Positions 50,563-62,542 of a stretch of DNA of 64,000 bases are shown in pieces. Position 1 is the stretch's first letter. Each line of letters starts with the position of its first letter. Source of the stretch: Protula sp. h YS-2021. Taxonomy: Eukaryota > Annelida > Polychaeta > Sabellida > Serpulidae. The notes below the pieces were generated by a model, which saw only the letters and a program-made list of their open reading frames with translations, had not been told where the DNA came from and ran no database searches. The position numbers and the translations under genes are program-made. The stretch lies in contig OX457032.1 in the NCBI GenBank assembly GCA_949752745.1, positions 12,039,543-12,103,542 of the forward strand, written 5' to 3'.

Positions 50563-52479
50563 AAACCACGCTGAACTGAAGGCGAGTTTGCACAGACCAA
50601 TCGGCGAGCCAGTAGTCTGGAGTTTGATCCCTGGCCGTTGTCAAAAACCAGGAACTGTTCTGGATTCTCGCCAACCGTTTAGGCCCATTCGCCATCGACC
50701 ACAAGATCGTCGAGATGATCCGGCATACGAGGCGCATTCTTCGACGGCTGTCGCTGAACCAAACGCTTGAGCGTGTTCTCCTTCCCCATCAAGACCCGCG
50801 CTGCCTCTCCGACTTCTGTGCGTCTGGTGTTAATGATGTGCCCAGGATTTCCATGTGGCACGACTTACTAAGAGGAATTAAGCTCCTCCGGAGTAATTAG
50901 AGATTTAAGGGCACACTTCGGCATTGAGGAATTAAGCTCCTCTGGAGCACTTGGGAGATTTAAGCGCACAGGTAGGCATTTAACTCCATAGTGCTGACAC
51001 CCATTGGCATGAAAGGATTAATCTTTTTTGATCAGGGGAAGGCTTAATTGATATTCTTTTGATATTGTTCTTTGACCGTGGCCCGTCAAACTTTTTCATT
51101 TCACTTCTAAAAATAATTGTTGCGGATAAGTATTGTCAAGAGAAGAAAGTAACAGAGTAAAATAAAATTTAGCTGAATTAGAAAAATTCATGTTTATATG
51201 CAATTCAGAAGATACACCACTACTTTCATCAAAATCTGAGGATAATATTTCCGCCAATTTTAGTGCCAAAGACTGCTATCATTAACTAACATTAACTAAA
51301 AATTAAAAGGCTCTTTCTCTGGTGTGAGTTAAGATTTTACTGAAAATTTTTGGGTTTTGCGTCATCACTTCCGTCAATTCTTGGTAATTATAATCTTTCC
51401 TTTGTTTATTTTGTTTATTGATACATGGTCTAGACTTGGTGTTGAAAGATGCTTGTGAGGTTGCCATAATCAGTAATCCTGTTGTCTAATGGGTAAACAA
51501 TATGTTATAATTGTTAAGACCTTGTTATCTTCTATTGGTGTTTGTTACTCCCTTGGTTTCGGCAAATATTTCCGTCATTTTTTTTCAATCGCCAGAAAAG
51601 AAATATCCAGGTGGGCACTTATGCTCCCTACCTTTCACCAAAATTTTAGAACGTTTCCGTTAAAACCCATTTGGGGAGGGGGGGGGGAGCATACGCTTCA
51701 AAGAAAACTCCCATATGCACACAAACGTGCAACGACTGCTGTAGCTCCTGCTTCTAGAAGCTGGGGCTGAAAAGCTTCAATCTTGCAGGCGTAAGGATGA
51801 AAAGGTGACATCTGAGGAGTAAACGGGTGAGCCACCTGTGAGGGGAGCACAAGGCAGCTAGTGAAATTCTTTTAAGAATCGGTGCTCCATCACCAAGTTC
51901 AGGAACGTCCAATTCTATGCAGTTACTGGGGAGAAAAAGATATGGATCATACTTGTCTAACGTCGGTGAGATCAAACAGCAGCTATAAGTCATTGGCGAG
52001 AATTAAAAAGTTTAATATATATCGGACCGCAATTTTGGGATTGGATTAAGATGCTAAATGTCAAATCGTTTCCCAGTATTGTGAGATATGTGATTGATTT
52101 TGGATTGGGGGTTAGGGTTAGACTTCACACTGAATTCAGCGTACGTTTGATAAAGTTGTGTGTATTTCAACCTTTAATGTTTTGCATAACACAAAAACAC
52201 CAAGGAAGTTTACATACCCTTTTCAACCTCTGTTCAAGTGCCAGACAGACCATTTTAATGAAGTTACTTAAAATAAACACACTTTGATTTTCAGCTGGCA
52301 CGAAATATGTTGATTTAATATATAATCGTTGACATAGCTTTTAGTATTCTACTCTCGGCTTTCTCGAATGAAGTGGAGAAGGTGCCTTTAGTTTTCATTA
52401 AATCTTTTAAAAGCCCTTTAACGAGGATAACTGTACGGAATCAGCACTGCCGTATCAAGCCACTCCTAAATGCTTCAGG
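50563..52479. other. Spacer with diverged repeat fragments
   Basis: An imperfect short duplication (AGGAATTAAGCTCCTC) lies at 50871-50942, and relatives of the 48580 repeat at about 51290-51620. No gene seen. Confidence 0.4.
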
Positions 52480-52765
52480 GGTCACTAACATACAAACCAG
52501 TTAACATGCATGTCCATGATTTTAAAAAAAATGGCCTATAAACTCGGAGCACCAAGTTTGAAAAATATCCCCTTTTAGCCAAATGCGGGCACCTTGACAA
52601 GTTTCTCCCATAAAAGCGGAGTGTCTAGTGCATAATTTTTCTACCGCAGCTTTTGTTCGATGCGAAAACACCCTTTCACCAAATAAAAATTAATCCTTGA
52701 TATCAATAATTGTCTAAAAAGTATGAAAATGGCATTCCATACCAAATTACATATTTATGGGGGTG
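52480..52765 (+). repeat. Dispersed 'CTCCGCG' repeat family, copy 3
   Basis: Contains CATGCATGTCCATGATTTTA, ACTCGGAGCACCAAGTTTG and GGCATTCCATACCAAATTAC blocks. It is followed directly by the SINE at 52785. Confidence 0.6.
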
Positions 52766-52784
52766 ACGGTTGTTTGGACTGTTA

Positions 52785-52976
52785 ACCGACGGTTAGCTCA
52801 GTCGGTAGAGCGTTGGTCCTGTAATCCTATGGTCCCTGGTTCGAATCTGGCCAGGGATGGAAAGCGGGGGATTTACCTTCGCTCAAATTGTCTCAGCTAA
52901 ACGACTGCACAGGATTATTCACCACCACAGTATTCAAAATTAGCACAAATGAGTCTTCCGGCCATCCCTTTAAAAA
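52785..52976 (+). mobile_element. tRNA-derived SINE, copy 2
   Basis: The head has near-consensus Pol III boxes (A: TTAGCTCAGTCGGTAGAGC; B: GGTTCGAATCT) and could derive from tRNA-Thr. The body GCTCAAATTGTCTCAGCTAA...TATTCAAAATTAGCAC...GGCCATCCCTTTAAAA matches the copy at 36449. The acceptor stem does not pair, so it is not a working tRNA gene. Intact boxes mean it may still be transcribed. Confidence 0.85.
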
Positions 52977-53049
52977 AAAATGACACATTTATGAGTGTAG
53001 GTGCAGCCGGAAGATATGCCAAATCCTAGACTGAAGACCAGACACACTG

Positions 53050-53320
53050 AAACCGAGAAGAGCTAGTGCGTAATTTTTCTACCGCAGCTTTTGTTCGATG
53101 CGAAATGAAGTTCTGAAAGAGTTATCCGTTTTGTGGAAAACGCGGAAGAAATAAAAATTACCACCCACTTTTTAAAACACGAAACTGGCCCTCCGCGTCT
53201 GGCCCCAAAATTACCACCACCCCTTTCCCCACTATTTTGTGGACGTGGATGGTAACACATGTGCCACCATGTGCCCCCCCCCCCACAACCCCCGACATTA
53301 CACTCAGACTTTTCACTTGT
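53050..53320 (+). repeat. Dispersed 'CTCCGCG' repeat family, copy 4
   Basis: Contains GGCCCTCCGCGTCTGGCCCC, AAAATTACC and GGATGGTAACACATGTGCC. It begins with AATTTTTCTACCGCAGCTTT, an exact duplicate of 52635 onwards. Confidence 0.7.
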
Positions 53321-53839
53321 TTGATTAACCGATTTATTCTATGGTTAGAATAAAATTGCTAAGGGTTATGAGATGCTTACTGAATTAAGTAGTGCTGTAA
53401 ATTTGTTATCTTTGTCATAAAATTGTGAAGTGTTGTGCCCACAATCAGGATTTGCGGACTCTTGTGAGATAAACCCTTTAAGTTCTAGATTATACAGCCC
53501 CCTCTTTCAAAATATCGATATATAAGGCAGCATGTCTATCGGTCATCTTAGTTTTAAGTCCAAGCATCACAGATCAAGAAATTCTGTTTTATTTTTCATC
53601 AACATTGCCAAATTTTAATGTCACATACAGAATTTTTTTGGCATTTTTTTTATTGTTGTTTATCAAGGTCAGGATCAAGGTTACTAAGTGACAGTCAGCG
53701 CATTGCGTGAAACATTTTTTTTTTTAACATTTGGTCTGGAAGGGCCCTCAAATTCGGGTCTGTGATAAAAGTATCATTCAGATAGTCTGTTTTAACACCA
53801 AACAATATTTTTGAGAAAACATTAGTTGCTTTTCAAGTG
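53321..53839. other. AT-rich spacer
   Basis: No feature seen. Confidence 0.4.
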
Positions 53840-53985
53840 CTTGACCACTATAACTAATGGTGCCCACTTGTCCGTTGACCACTGACTAGTGGCCACTTAC
53901 CCGATGACCATTTTGACTTGTGGCCACTTGTCCGGTGACCACTATGACTAGTGGCCACTTGTCCGGTGGCCAGTTATCCTACAAC
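53840..53985. repeat. Approx. 40-bp tandem repeat
   Basis: About four imperfect copies of ACTTGTCCGGTGACCACTAT followed by GACTAGTGGCC. Confidence 0.8.
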
Positions 53986-54179
53986 CGTTAACATACACAG
54001 TAACTTGTGAGTCATGATACATTCGAAGGATAACCTGCCCGGGTAAGCGGAACCAGCATCCCACGAGGCCAACTGGAATAAGCATGTTTATCATGCGTCT
54101 CCAAAAAAAAAAAAATAAATAAAAAATAAAAAATAAAAAAAACATATAAAAAAAAATAGAAAGGGAGATTTTGAGCCCA

Positions 54180-54420
54180 GCTGCGGTAAGTGCGGAGTGC
54201 CAATTTTGGTTAAAAGGTGGTAATTTTCATTCAGTACTCCGCGTTTCCCTAAAAAAACGGGGACTCTTTCAAAACTGTACTCCGCACTTGGTTAAAAAAA
54301 TGGCAGTCGTTTTGAAATATCATGGACACGCACAGTAATCAGTGGGCACAGGAGAGCGCCCTCCCCCCCCCCCGAAAAAAACTGCTATATTTATTTAACT
54401 AGGCTATCATGCGTGTCCAC
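54180..54420 (-). repeat. Dispersed 'CTCCGCG' repeat family, copy 5 (inverted)
   Basis: The reverse complement carries the same block order: GTGTCCATGATATTTCAAAA, a GGAGTACAG block and GGCACTCCGCAC. Confidence 0.6.
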
Positions 54421-54614
54421 TTGAAATACCCCCAGTTACACAAAACGCTGACAACCAGGTAAATTTCGACCCTTGAATGGGTCGTTTTAAATTTAGTAAT
54501 AAAATACGCCTTTTCACCAAATCATATATTTATGAGTACAGGCGGGGTCAGAACGCACGTTACTGCAATCATTGAAAAACTAGACAGGCACTGACATGGA
54601 GACGTGCCAGTGCA

Positions 54615-55190
54615 CGATTGACACCCCCTTCCTCCCTCTCTCCCTCCCCCTCCACTCCTTCCTCCCCCTCTACCTCCCCCTCCGCCCCCTTCCTCCCACC
54701 CCTCTCCCTCCCTCCACCCCTTCCTCCCCCTCCCTCCTCCGCCCCCTTCCTCCCACCCCTCTCCCTCCCTCCTCCATCCCCTTCCTCCCACCTTTCTTCC
54801 TCCCTCCTCCACCCCTTCCCCCCACCCCTCTCCCTCCCTCCTCCATCCCTCTCCCTCCCTCCTCCACCCCTCTCCCTCCCTCCACCCCTTCCTCCCCCTC
54901 TCTCCCTCCCTCCTCCGCCCCTCCCTCCACCCCTTCCTCCCACCCTCTCCCTCCCTCCTCCATCCCCTTCCTCCCTCCCTCCCACCCCTCTCCCTCCCTC
55001 CTCCATCCCTCCTCCACCCCCTTCCGCCCACCCCTCTCCATCCCTCCACCCCTTCCTTCCACCCTCTCCCTCCCTCCTCCATCCCCTTCCTCCCACCTTT
55101 CTCCCTCCCTCCCACCCCTCTCCCTCCCTCCTCCATCCCTCCTCCACCCCCTTCCGCCCACTCCTCTCCCTCCCCCCCCCCCCCACCCCT
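54615..55190. repeat. Homopyrimidine minisatellite, about 575 bp
   Basis: Plus strand almost entirely C and T with scattered A (CTCCCTCCCTCCTCCACCCC, CTTCCTCCCACCCCTCTCC). The strand asymmetry is extreme. Mirror-symmetric stretches could form triplex (H-DNA). All six frames are largely open, giving spurious 170-224-codon ORFs. Confidence 0.95.
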
Positions 55191-55194
55191 GCTG

Positions 55195-56100
55195 CAACAT
55201 GGTGTCCCAGTGCAGAAGGAGGCAGGATTGTCAGATTTCGAGATGGTTACAATGATATAAAACTCCTCATTTATGGACTCCGAATTAGCTGATAGCTTCT
55301 GTATGTAATCATCTCAAAACTTTTATCAAAGATGCTATTTTTGTACTATTTGTGAAATGTTTGAACTTAGTATTGAATTAAATAATACTGAATTCAGACC
55401 TCAATTTGTTCGGCTTGGATACGCCATCGAAACGTAACAATTTAAAACGGATTTTTCTGCTCTATGGACCTCAAAAATGAGACCGCATTTTCAAACAGAT
55501 CGTAATCTCTAAGATTTAGTTCGACAATACTCCTCGTACAGATCTGTAGCTCTTGCTCAAAAACATAACACGACAAACTATTGTAATTTTTTTATTTATT
55601 CTAAAAATATATTGTATAAGGTATTGAACTAGACAAACACGTAACGTGTAAAATTCTAAAAATGATTATGATATAATATAAGATATAAAATTTTAAAAAA
55701 ATAAAGCGAAAATTTGTTCCTTACACTGATTTGAAAATGTAACCATTCAATAAAATAAATGCCCTCTTTAACTTTATGTCTATACACAAAAATCCTGCAT
55801 AACAGCCTCCACCGAGGAAAAATGACGTTAACAATTAGTCTGGATGCTCTACCATCTGTAACCTAACCGATGACTTAAACCGTAGAAAATCTGGCACATA
55901 TAAATACATGACATAACGTACTCACGTGATAATACAATAATATATTTCTAACCTACACCAGTCGTATTTTAATAGCAATCAATTTATGTTTGTATAGCAG
56001 TGATAGGAAAAATGACTGATAAAACATATTTATGAATAAACAAAATACACTTTCCAAATGTGTGAACAAACCTATAATTCACATTGTCTACTGTCCGTAG
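55195..56100. other. SLC49A4 3' flank
   Basis: AT-rich, with no gene or element ends seen. Confidence 0.4.
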
Positions 56101-56228
56101 CCTATGGTATTTTATTGTATGGTATGGTATATTGTGGTAAGGTATTGTATGGTATAGTATGGTATGGTGCGGTATGGTGTGGTATAACATAGTATGGTAT
56201 GCTATGGTGTGGTATGGTATGGTATGCA
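56101..56228. repeat. (GGTAT)n degenerate pentanucleotide repeat
   Basis: About 24 copies of GGTAT with substitutions, beyond the SLC49A4 stop codon. Confidence 0.9.
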
Positions 56229-56368
56229 CGCTACTGTATGCACGACAAAACAATGACAAGTCTCCGTATTCTTCAGTACCCTCTGTTCACTATGTATTTT
56301 AAGTTGAATAGTTTCATTTGGTATTTCGATTAAAAATCACAGAATTTGGTCCATAATTTGCTGACAGT

Positions 56369-59300
56369 TCAGTTGATCACATCCACTTTATCTTCGCCAT
56401 TAACAATTAAAATCTCGGCATCGACCTTGAGACGATTGTAGCTCTCCTTGAAACACAGCAACAGCGGCACACACAATATCAGCGACCCAAACAGGCACCA
56501 GCTCATCCAGGCTACACCTGTGGCGCCAACACAACACATGGGTTATGTAGGCCAAAATAATAAACACCAGAGGAACCGCCGGGCGTGAAAAGTGTGGTGG
56601 TTTCTTCAGTAACAACTGGGAGCGAGAGGTTAGGGAGTCAGAGAAGGGAGTGGAGGAGATAAATAGGAGGGGCAGCGATGTAGGTTAGGGAGTCAGAGAG
56701 GGTGAGTGGAGGAGCTAAATAGTGGGGGGGGGGGGGGGGGGGAGGGGGGGGAGGGCGAGGGGAGCGAGAGAGGTTAGGGAGTCAGGGAGGGTGAGTGGAG
56801 GAGGGAAATAGTCGGGGGGGGGCGAAAGAGGTTAGGGAGTCAGAGAGGGTGAGTGCAGGAGGGAAAATAGCATCAATGACGAAATGCTGCTTTAAACACG
56901 ACATTTAACAATTACATGACTATACTTAGTGATATTTAACCTGTACCGTATAAACAAAGCATCGTACCTATGTTTGGTATCACAAACACACAGAGGAATA
57001 TGATTGGTCCAACGTTATACATGATTGTTAACACGCTAGTTGTAACAATCTCGCTGATTGGATAATTGGTCTCGGCTGCCATTTCAAAATACAATGGCGT
57101 GGGCCCGTTGTTACACACTCCAAGGACGATCACAGACGCGTACAGCTGGTCTACAACACAACACATAAGCTGGTCTACAACACAACACATAAGCTGGTCT
57201 GCAAGACAAGACAAAAGCTGGTCTACAAGACAAAACAAAAACTGATCAAAAAGACAACACAAAAGCTATTCAAAACAACACAAAAGCTGGTCTACAAGAC
57301 AACACAAAAGCTGGTAAAAAAGACAACCCAAAAGCTGGTCTACAAGACAACACAACAGCTGGTCTACAAGACAACCCAAAAGCTGGTCTACAAGACAACA
57401 CAAAAGCTGGTCTGCAAGACAACACAAAAGCTGGTAAAAAGACAACACAAAAACTGGTCTGCAAGACAACACAAAAGCTGGTAAAAAGACAACCCAAAAG
57501 CTGGTCTACAAGACAACACAACAGCTGGCCTACAAGACAACCCAAAAGCTGGTAAAAAGACAACACAAAAACTGATCAAAAAGACAACACAAAAGCTATT
57601 CAAAACTACAACACAAAAGCTGGTCTACAAGACAACACAAAAGCTGGTAAAAAGACAACACAAAAACTGGTCTGCAAGACAACACAAAAGCTGGTAAAAA
57701 GACAACCCAAAAGCTGGTCTACAAGACAACACAACAGCTGGCCTACAAGACAACCCAAAAGCTGGTAAAAAGACAACACAAAAACTGATCAAAAAGACAA
57801 CACAAAAGCTATTCAAAACTACAACACAAAAGCTGGTCTACAAGACAACACAAAAGCTGGTCTAAAAGACAACACAAAATGTCACAAAAGTTTGGTTTTG
57901 GTTTATACCTGACGTCTCTATTTATGTGGAGGGCGTTGGGGTGGGAGGTGGGGGGATGTAAAAGCGGCCGACATACCGTGTTCCGGGGAGGCTAAGGGTT
58001 AAATAACTGAACCCCTCCCCCTCTCAACTAAAATTACCCATACCTCACGCACTTCTATAATGTATAGTAACGTCATACTCACAGGCAGAGCATGGAATGT
58101 AATGCTGTAATGTTCACACTGACATGTACAGTATAAATGTAATACTGTAATGTGTGGCACTGTCCATATTCACGTGTAAAGTACGTAATGCTGTAACGCA
58201 TAGAACAGTTCACACTCACATGTAGAGTATGGAATGTACCGCTGTAACGTATGGCACAGTTCACACTCACGTGCACAGTATGGAATGTAATGCTGTAACG
58301 TATGGCACAGTTCACACTCACGTGCACAGTATGGAATGTAATGCTGTAACGTATGGCGCAGTTCACACTCACATGTAGAGTATGGAATGTACTGCTGAGA
58401 TGCGAGTATGAACCAGTAGGAGCTGAAGACGCACCCACACTGCAGCACCACTGATATCACTTTCATCTTCCCCGACACCAAGTCCGCCAACCTGCCAACA
58501 ATAATAGAACTACAACAGTCTCAGTACTATACATTGTTGCCTACTCACTCCACCTCAAGATGTGCTCAGAAGCCGCTATAATCACGCCAGACCCATCACT
58601 GCAATACCATTCAAGAGCTACAGCAATTACAAGGAAAATACCAGACAGCCAATGAAAGTGCGCCTTACCTTCCGCACAAAACCGACGCGAAGCAACCAAT
58701 CATGACACCGGAAAATCCGAGCCAACCAGCTTGTACCTGCGGGAGACAAAAGCACACACCGGTGACTTAACCTGCCTCTGCTCGATTCACACCCAGGAAG
58801 TATTTATTTTTGGAAATTATCTGTGCTGTTTTTTTTTACGTAACTCAATATCGATAACATACAACAATTGTGCATTTAATGATTATGACTGCGGCTATAA
58901 AATGACACAAAGGCCTTGTCTGCCAGATTAGTCCATGTCACATTTATACGGGTACGATCAGAGCCGCATTCCCTTTGTGGTACAATACTTATGAGCAGCA
59001 CCTAGCAAACCGGTGTTCTTCCCTTACGTTCGGCACCTTACGTCAAAGTTACCTTAAGATCACACACGGAGAAAAGCCGACAAGTAATCCCCGACCACCT
59101 TACCTCAGACACTCCAGGCTTCAGCAACACATCCAACAAACCCGACCACACGCCGTAAATGCCCACAAGCACTCCCCAACCACCTTACCTCAGACACTCC
59201 AGGCTCCAGCAACACATCCAACAAACCCGACCACACGCCGTAAATGCCCACAAGCACTCCCCAACCACCTTACATCAGACACTCCAGGCTTCAGCAACAC

Positions 59301-62300
59301 ATCCAACAAACCCGACCACACGCCGTAAATGCCCACAAGCACTCCCCGACCACCTTACCTCAGACACTCCAGGCTCCAGCAACACATCCAACAAACCCGA
59401 CCACACGCCGTAAATGCCCACAAGCACTCCCCAACCACCTTACATCAGACACTCCAGGCTTCAGCAACACATCCAACAAACCCGACCACACGCCGTAAAT
59501 GCCCACAAGCACTCCCCGACCACCTTACCTCAGACACTCCAGGCTCCAGCAACACATCCAACAAACCCGACCACACGCCGTAAATGCCCACAAGCACTCC
59601 CCGACCACCTTACCTCAGACACTCCAGGCTTCAGCAACACATCCAACAAACCCGACCACACGCCGTAAATGCCCGCAAGAACTCCCCGACCACCTTACCT
59701 CAGACACTCCAGGCTTCAGCAACACATCCAACAAACCCGACCACACGCCGTAAATGCCCGCAAGAACTCCCCGACCACCTTACCTCAGACACTCCAGGCT
59801 TCAGCAACACATCCAACAAACCCGACCACACGCCGTAAATGCCCGCAAGAACTCCCCGACCACCTTACCTCAGACACTCCAGGCTCCAGCAACACATCCA
59901 ACGAACCCGACCACACGCCGTAAATGCCCACAAGAACCCCCCGACCACCTTACCTCAGACACTCCAGGCTTCAGCAACACATCCAACAAACCCGACCACA
60001 CGCCGTAAATGCCGGTAGATATCGTTGCCGCCAAACACAGTAACCAGAAATTTAAATGCTTCTTTCTGTACAAAATTGCACAATATTGTTCTCAATATGA
60101 CTGTTACATATATGTATTAACAAGCATGTCCAAGGACATGACCCAGCCGAGTTACCAAACAAGGAAAGAGAGAAAAACTTTGAAACGAATACTGTTAGGC
60201 CAAAAAAATGAAGTACGTAAAATGCATTTAATTCGAATTTGGAAGCTACCTGAAAAGGGATGTTAGAGAGGTTTTCTTTTGACGATTCACGTATTTACCG
60301 ACATTTACACAACTTCACAAAATTTCTAAAATTCCACAATATCGGCATTTTTTGTCATTTGCGAAAAAAAGCAAAGTCCAGGTGGAGAAGCACCTAAGAA
60401 ACTTTCGATTAAAATTTTATAACTATTTGAAAAAGACTGAGAGAAATGAATGGTTTGACAATTGAGTTATTTATTACCATTTCTTCCAGTTTTTGCCAAA
60501 CTTCAAAGTTCCGCCATTCCGGCAGTTTTTGGCGAACCGCGAAAAAAATGATAGCCTGGTAGGAGAACCCCTGGGGAACATCCCTGCGTAACATCTAAAC
60601 GATTGGAGTAAAACTATAGGAGGAGTAGCATTTTAAAAATGGGTCAAAACGGGTACAAAAAGTGCCGCCATTTTGTCAGTTTTTTCGTCAATCGTCAAAA
60701 AAAATAATAGCCAGGTGCAGGACCACCCAGGGAACATTCTTGCGTAATATCAAAACGATTGGAACAAAACTGTAGGAGCAGAAGCATTTTAAAGAAAAAG
60801 TTTAACATACGCACATACATTCAAGCTCCCTATGACTAACCCAGACCGACAAAGTCGGCTGGGTTAAAAACTAAATAAATACATAAAACAATTGTTTAAG
60901 CCACCGCCACTGTTATAGTGTGGCATATGCAGCCTTCCCAAGTAGAACGCCTCAAATTAATGGAAAAGCAACAGTATTGAAGAAATATGACCGTGGAAAT
61001 TGATCTAAGCTTCAAACCGTAGCACTAACTTCAGCAATTGCTGCACCCCTTTGAACACATTCAGCTTTGGCAAGGACGCCGAGCGACTGGGGGGACTTGG
61101 TGGCTTGGAAGGAAAGTAGGTCAAAACGGTGCAGAAAACTAGAACGACAGCGGCGCACTCTCCCAGGCGGACATAGCGTATCTGTCTACGCATTTCGTCA
61201 ACATCTGCACGAGAAAATCCAAAGTCAAAAGATGTCGTTATTCACGTTGTTTTCTACCGTGATTGCAAGCAAAATGCACTGCACTTCGTTGAAATTTCTA
61301 ACAAAACAGAGCCGTAGCTTTTTAATAAGAAAAATCTTATGTTTTAATGTTTAATTGTATCTCTTCTTACTTGTTCCAATTTTCATCGTTTATTTTTGCC
61401 GACAGAAATTCACGTCAAAATCAGGAAGCTTAAAATGATGACTTACTTATGTACTGCTTGAAATGATGGCTTATTTATGTACTGCTTAAAATGGTGGCTT
61501 ACTTATGTACTGCTTAAAATGGTGGCTTACTTATGTACTGCTTAAAATGGTGGCTTACTTATGTACTGCTTGAAATGATGGCTTGCTAATGTACTGCTTA
61601 AAATGATGACTTACTTATGTACTGCTTCTCCTCTGAATAGCTGCTCACCCATGGTTATGGTTACAAACAAACAACATTTGAACCAATCAGAACGCATAGC
61701 ACAACTCTTCACCACTTAACATAGGTTACTCCCAGGCCTCGCTCTTTTCATCTGAAGTGCCCTCCCGTAACCCAATGCTTATCCCATGTAGTAACAACTT
61801 GCCCCCAAGCGAAAATTGCCCCTCCCCCCTCCCCACACACACGCGACACTGTAAGCAAATAGCGGTTACTGGGAGAACTCGCGCATAAAACACATGCCGC
61901 ATATCTGATGACGCAACTGTGGAATCAATCAGACCATATCTTTCAAAAATGTACGAGGGCATTACCAGGCGTTACGACCGCATACTGGTTTGTATCTGTT
62001 TGCAAATACACATACGTGCCAAGTGTGAAAATATCATTTTAAATGCCGAACAATTGCTTGTGTAGAAACTGAATATAACCATATATCAAATAGAAGAATA
62101 ACGTTAGAGAAGAAGAATTCTAAATACAAAAAGTATAGGAGAAAATTCTGCAAAAAAAGACATATTTTCACCTGTTTAGTGTGACATTTTCTTTTGGAGG
62201 ATCGATGAATGACGGACCTGAAAAAGTCACATAACTTGACCTTTAAACTCGAAAAGTGATGGTTTCCGAAAATATTCATATTAACAACATATGCTCAAAC

Positions 62301-62507
62301 ATATACTCTGAAACACGTCAAAGAGCTTGGGACCAAAATGAAGAGGTCTTCTCTATAACATCTTTATTGCACGATATCCCGCACTCATCATCCTCATCGT
62401 GCACCCCTCCCCCTCCCCTCCGCCCCCTCTATTCCTTCTCTCTTTCATTCACGCCTCCGACCCAGTGTGTTACAGCTCACAAAACATACCATTGCAGTGC
62501 ACAGAAG

Positions 62508-62542
<35 letters not shown>

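Noticed and set aside
52785..52860. tRNA gene (Thr-like)
   Set aside because: Pol III boxes are good, but the acceptor stem does not pair and the downstream body is shared with another copy, so it is a SINE head.
54522..55292. Gly/Arg/Glu-rich and Pro/Ser-rich ORFs of 170-224 codons
   Set aside because: Low-complexity products of the homopyrimidine tract, with no splice sites or start context.
58975..60008. Chain of identical 84-codon ORFs every 85 bp
   Set aside because: Plus-strand shadow of the 85-bp exon-junction array of the minus-strand transporter gene.
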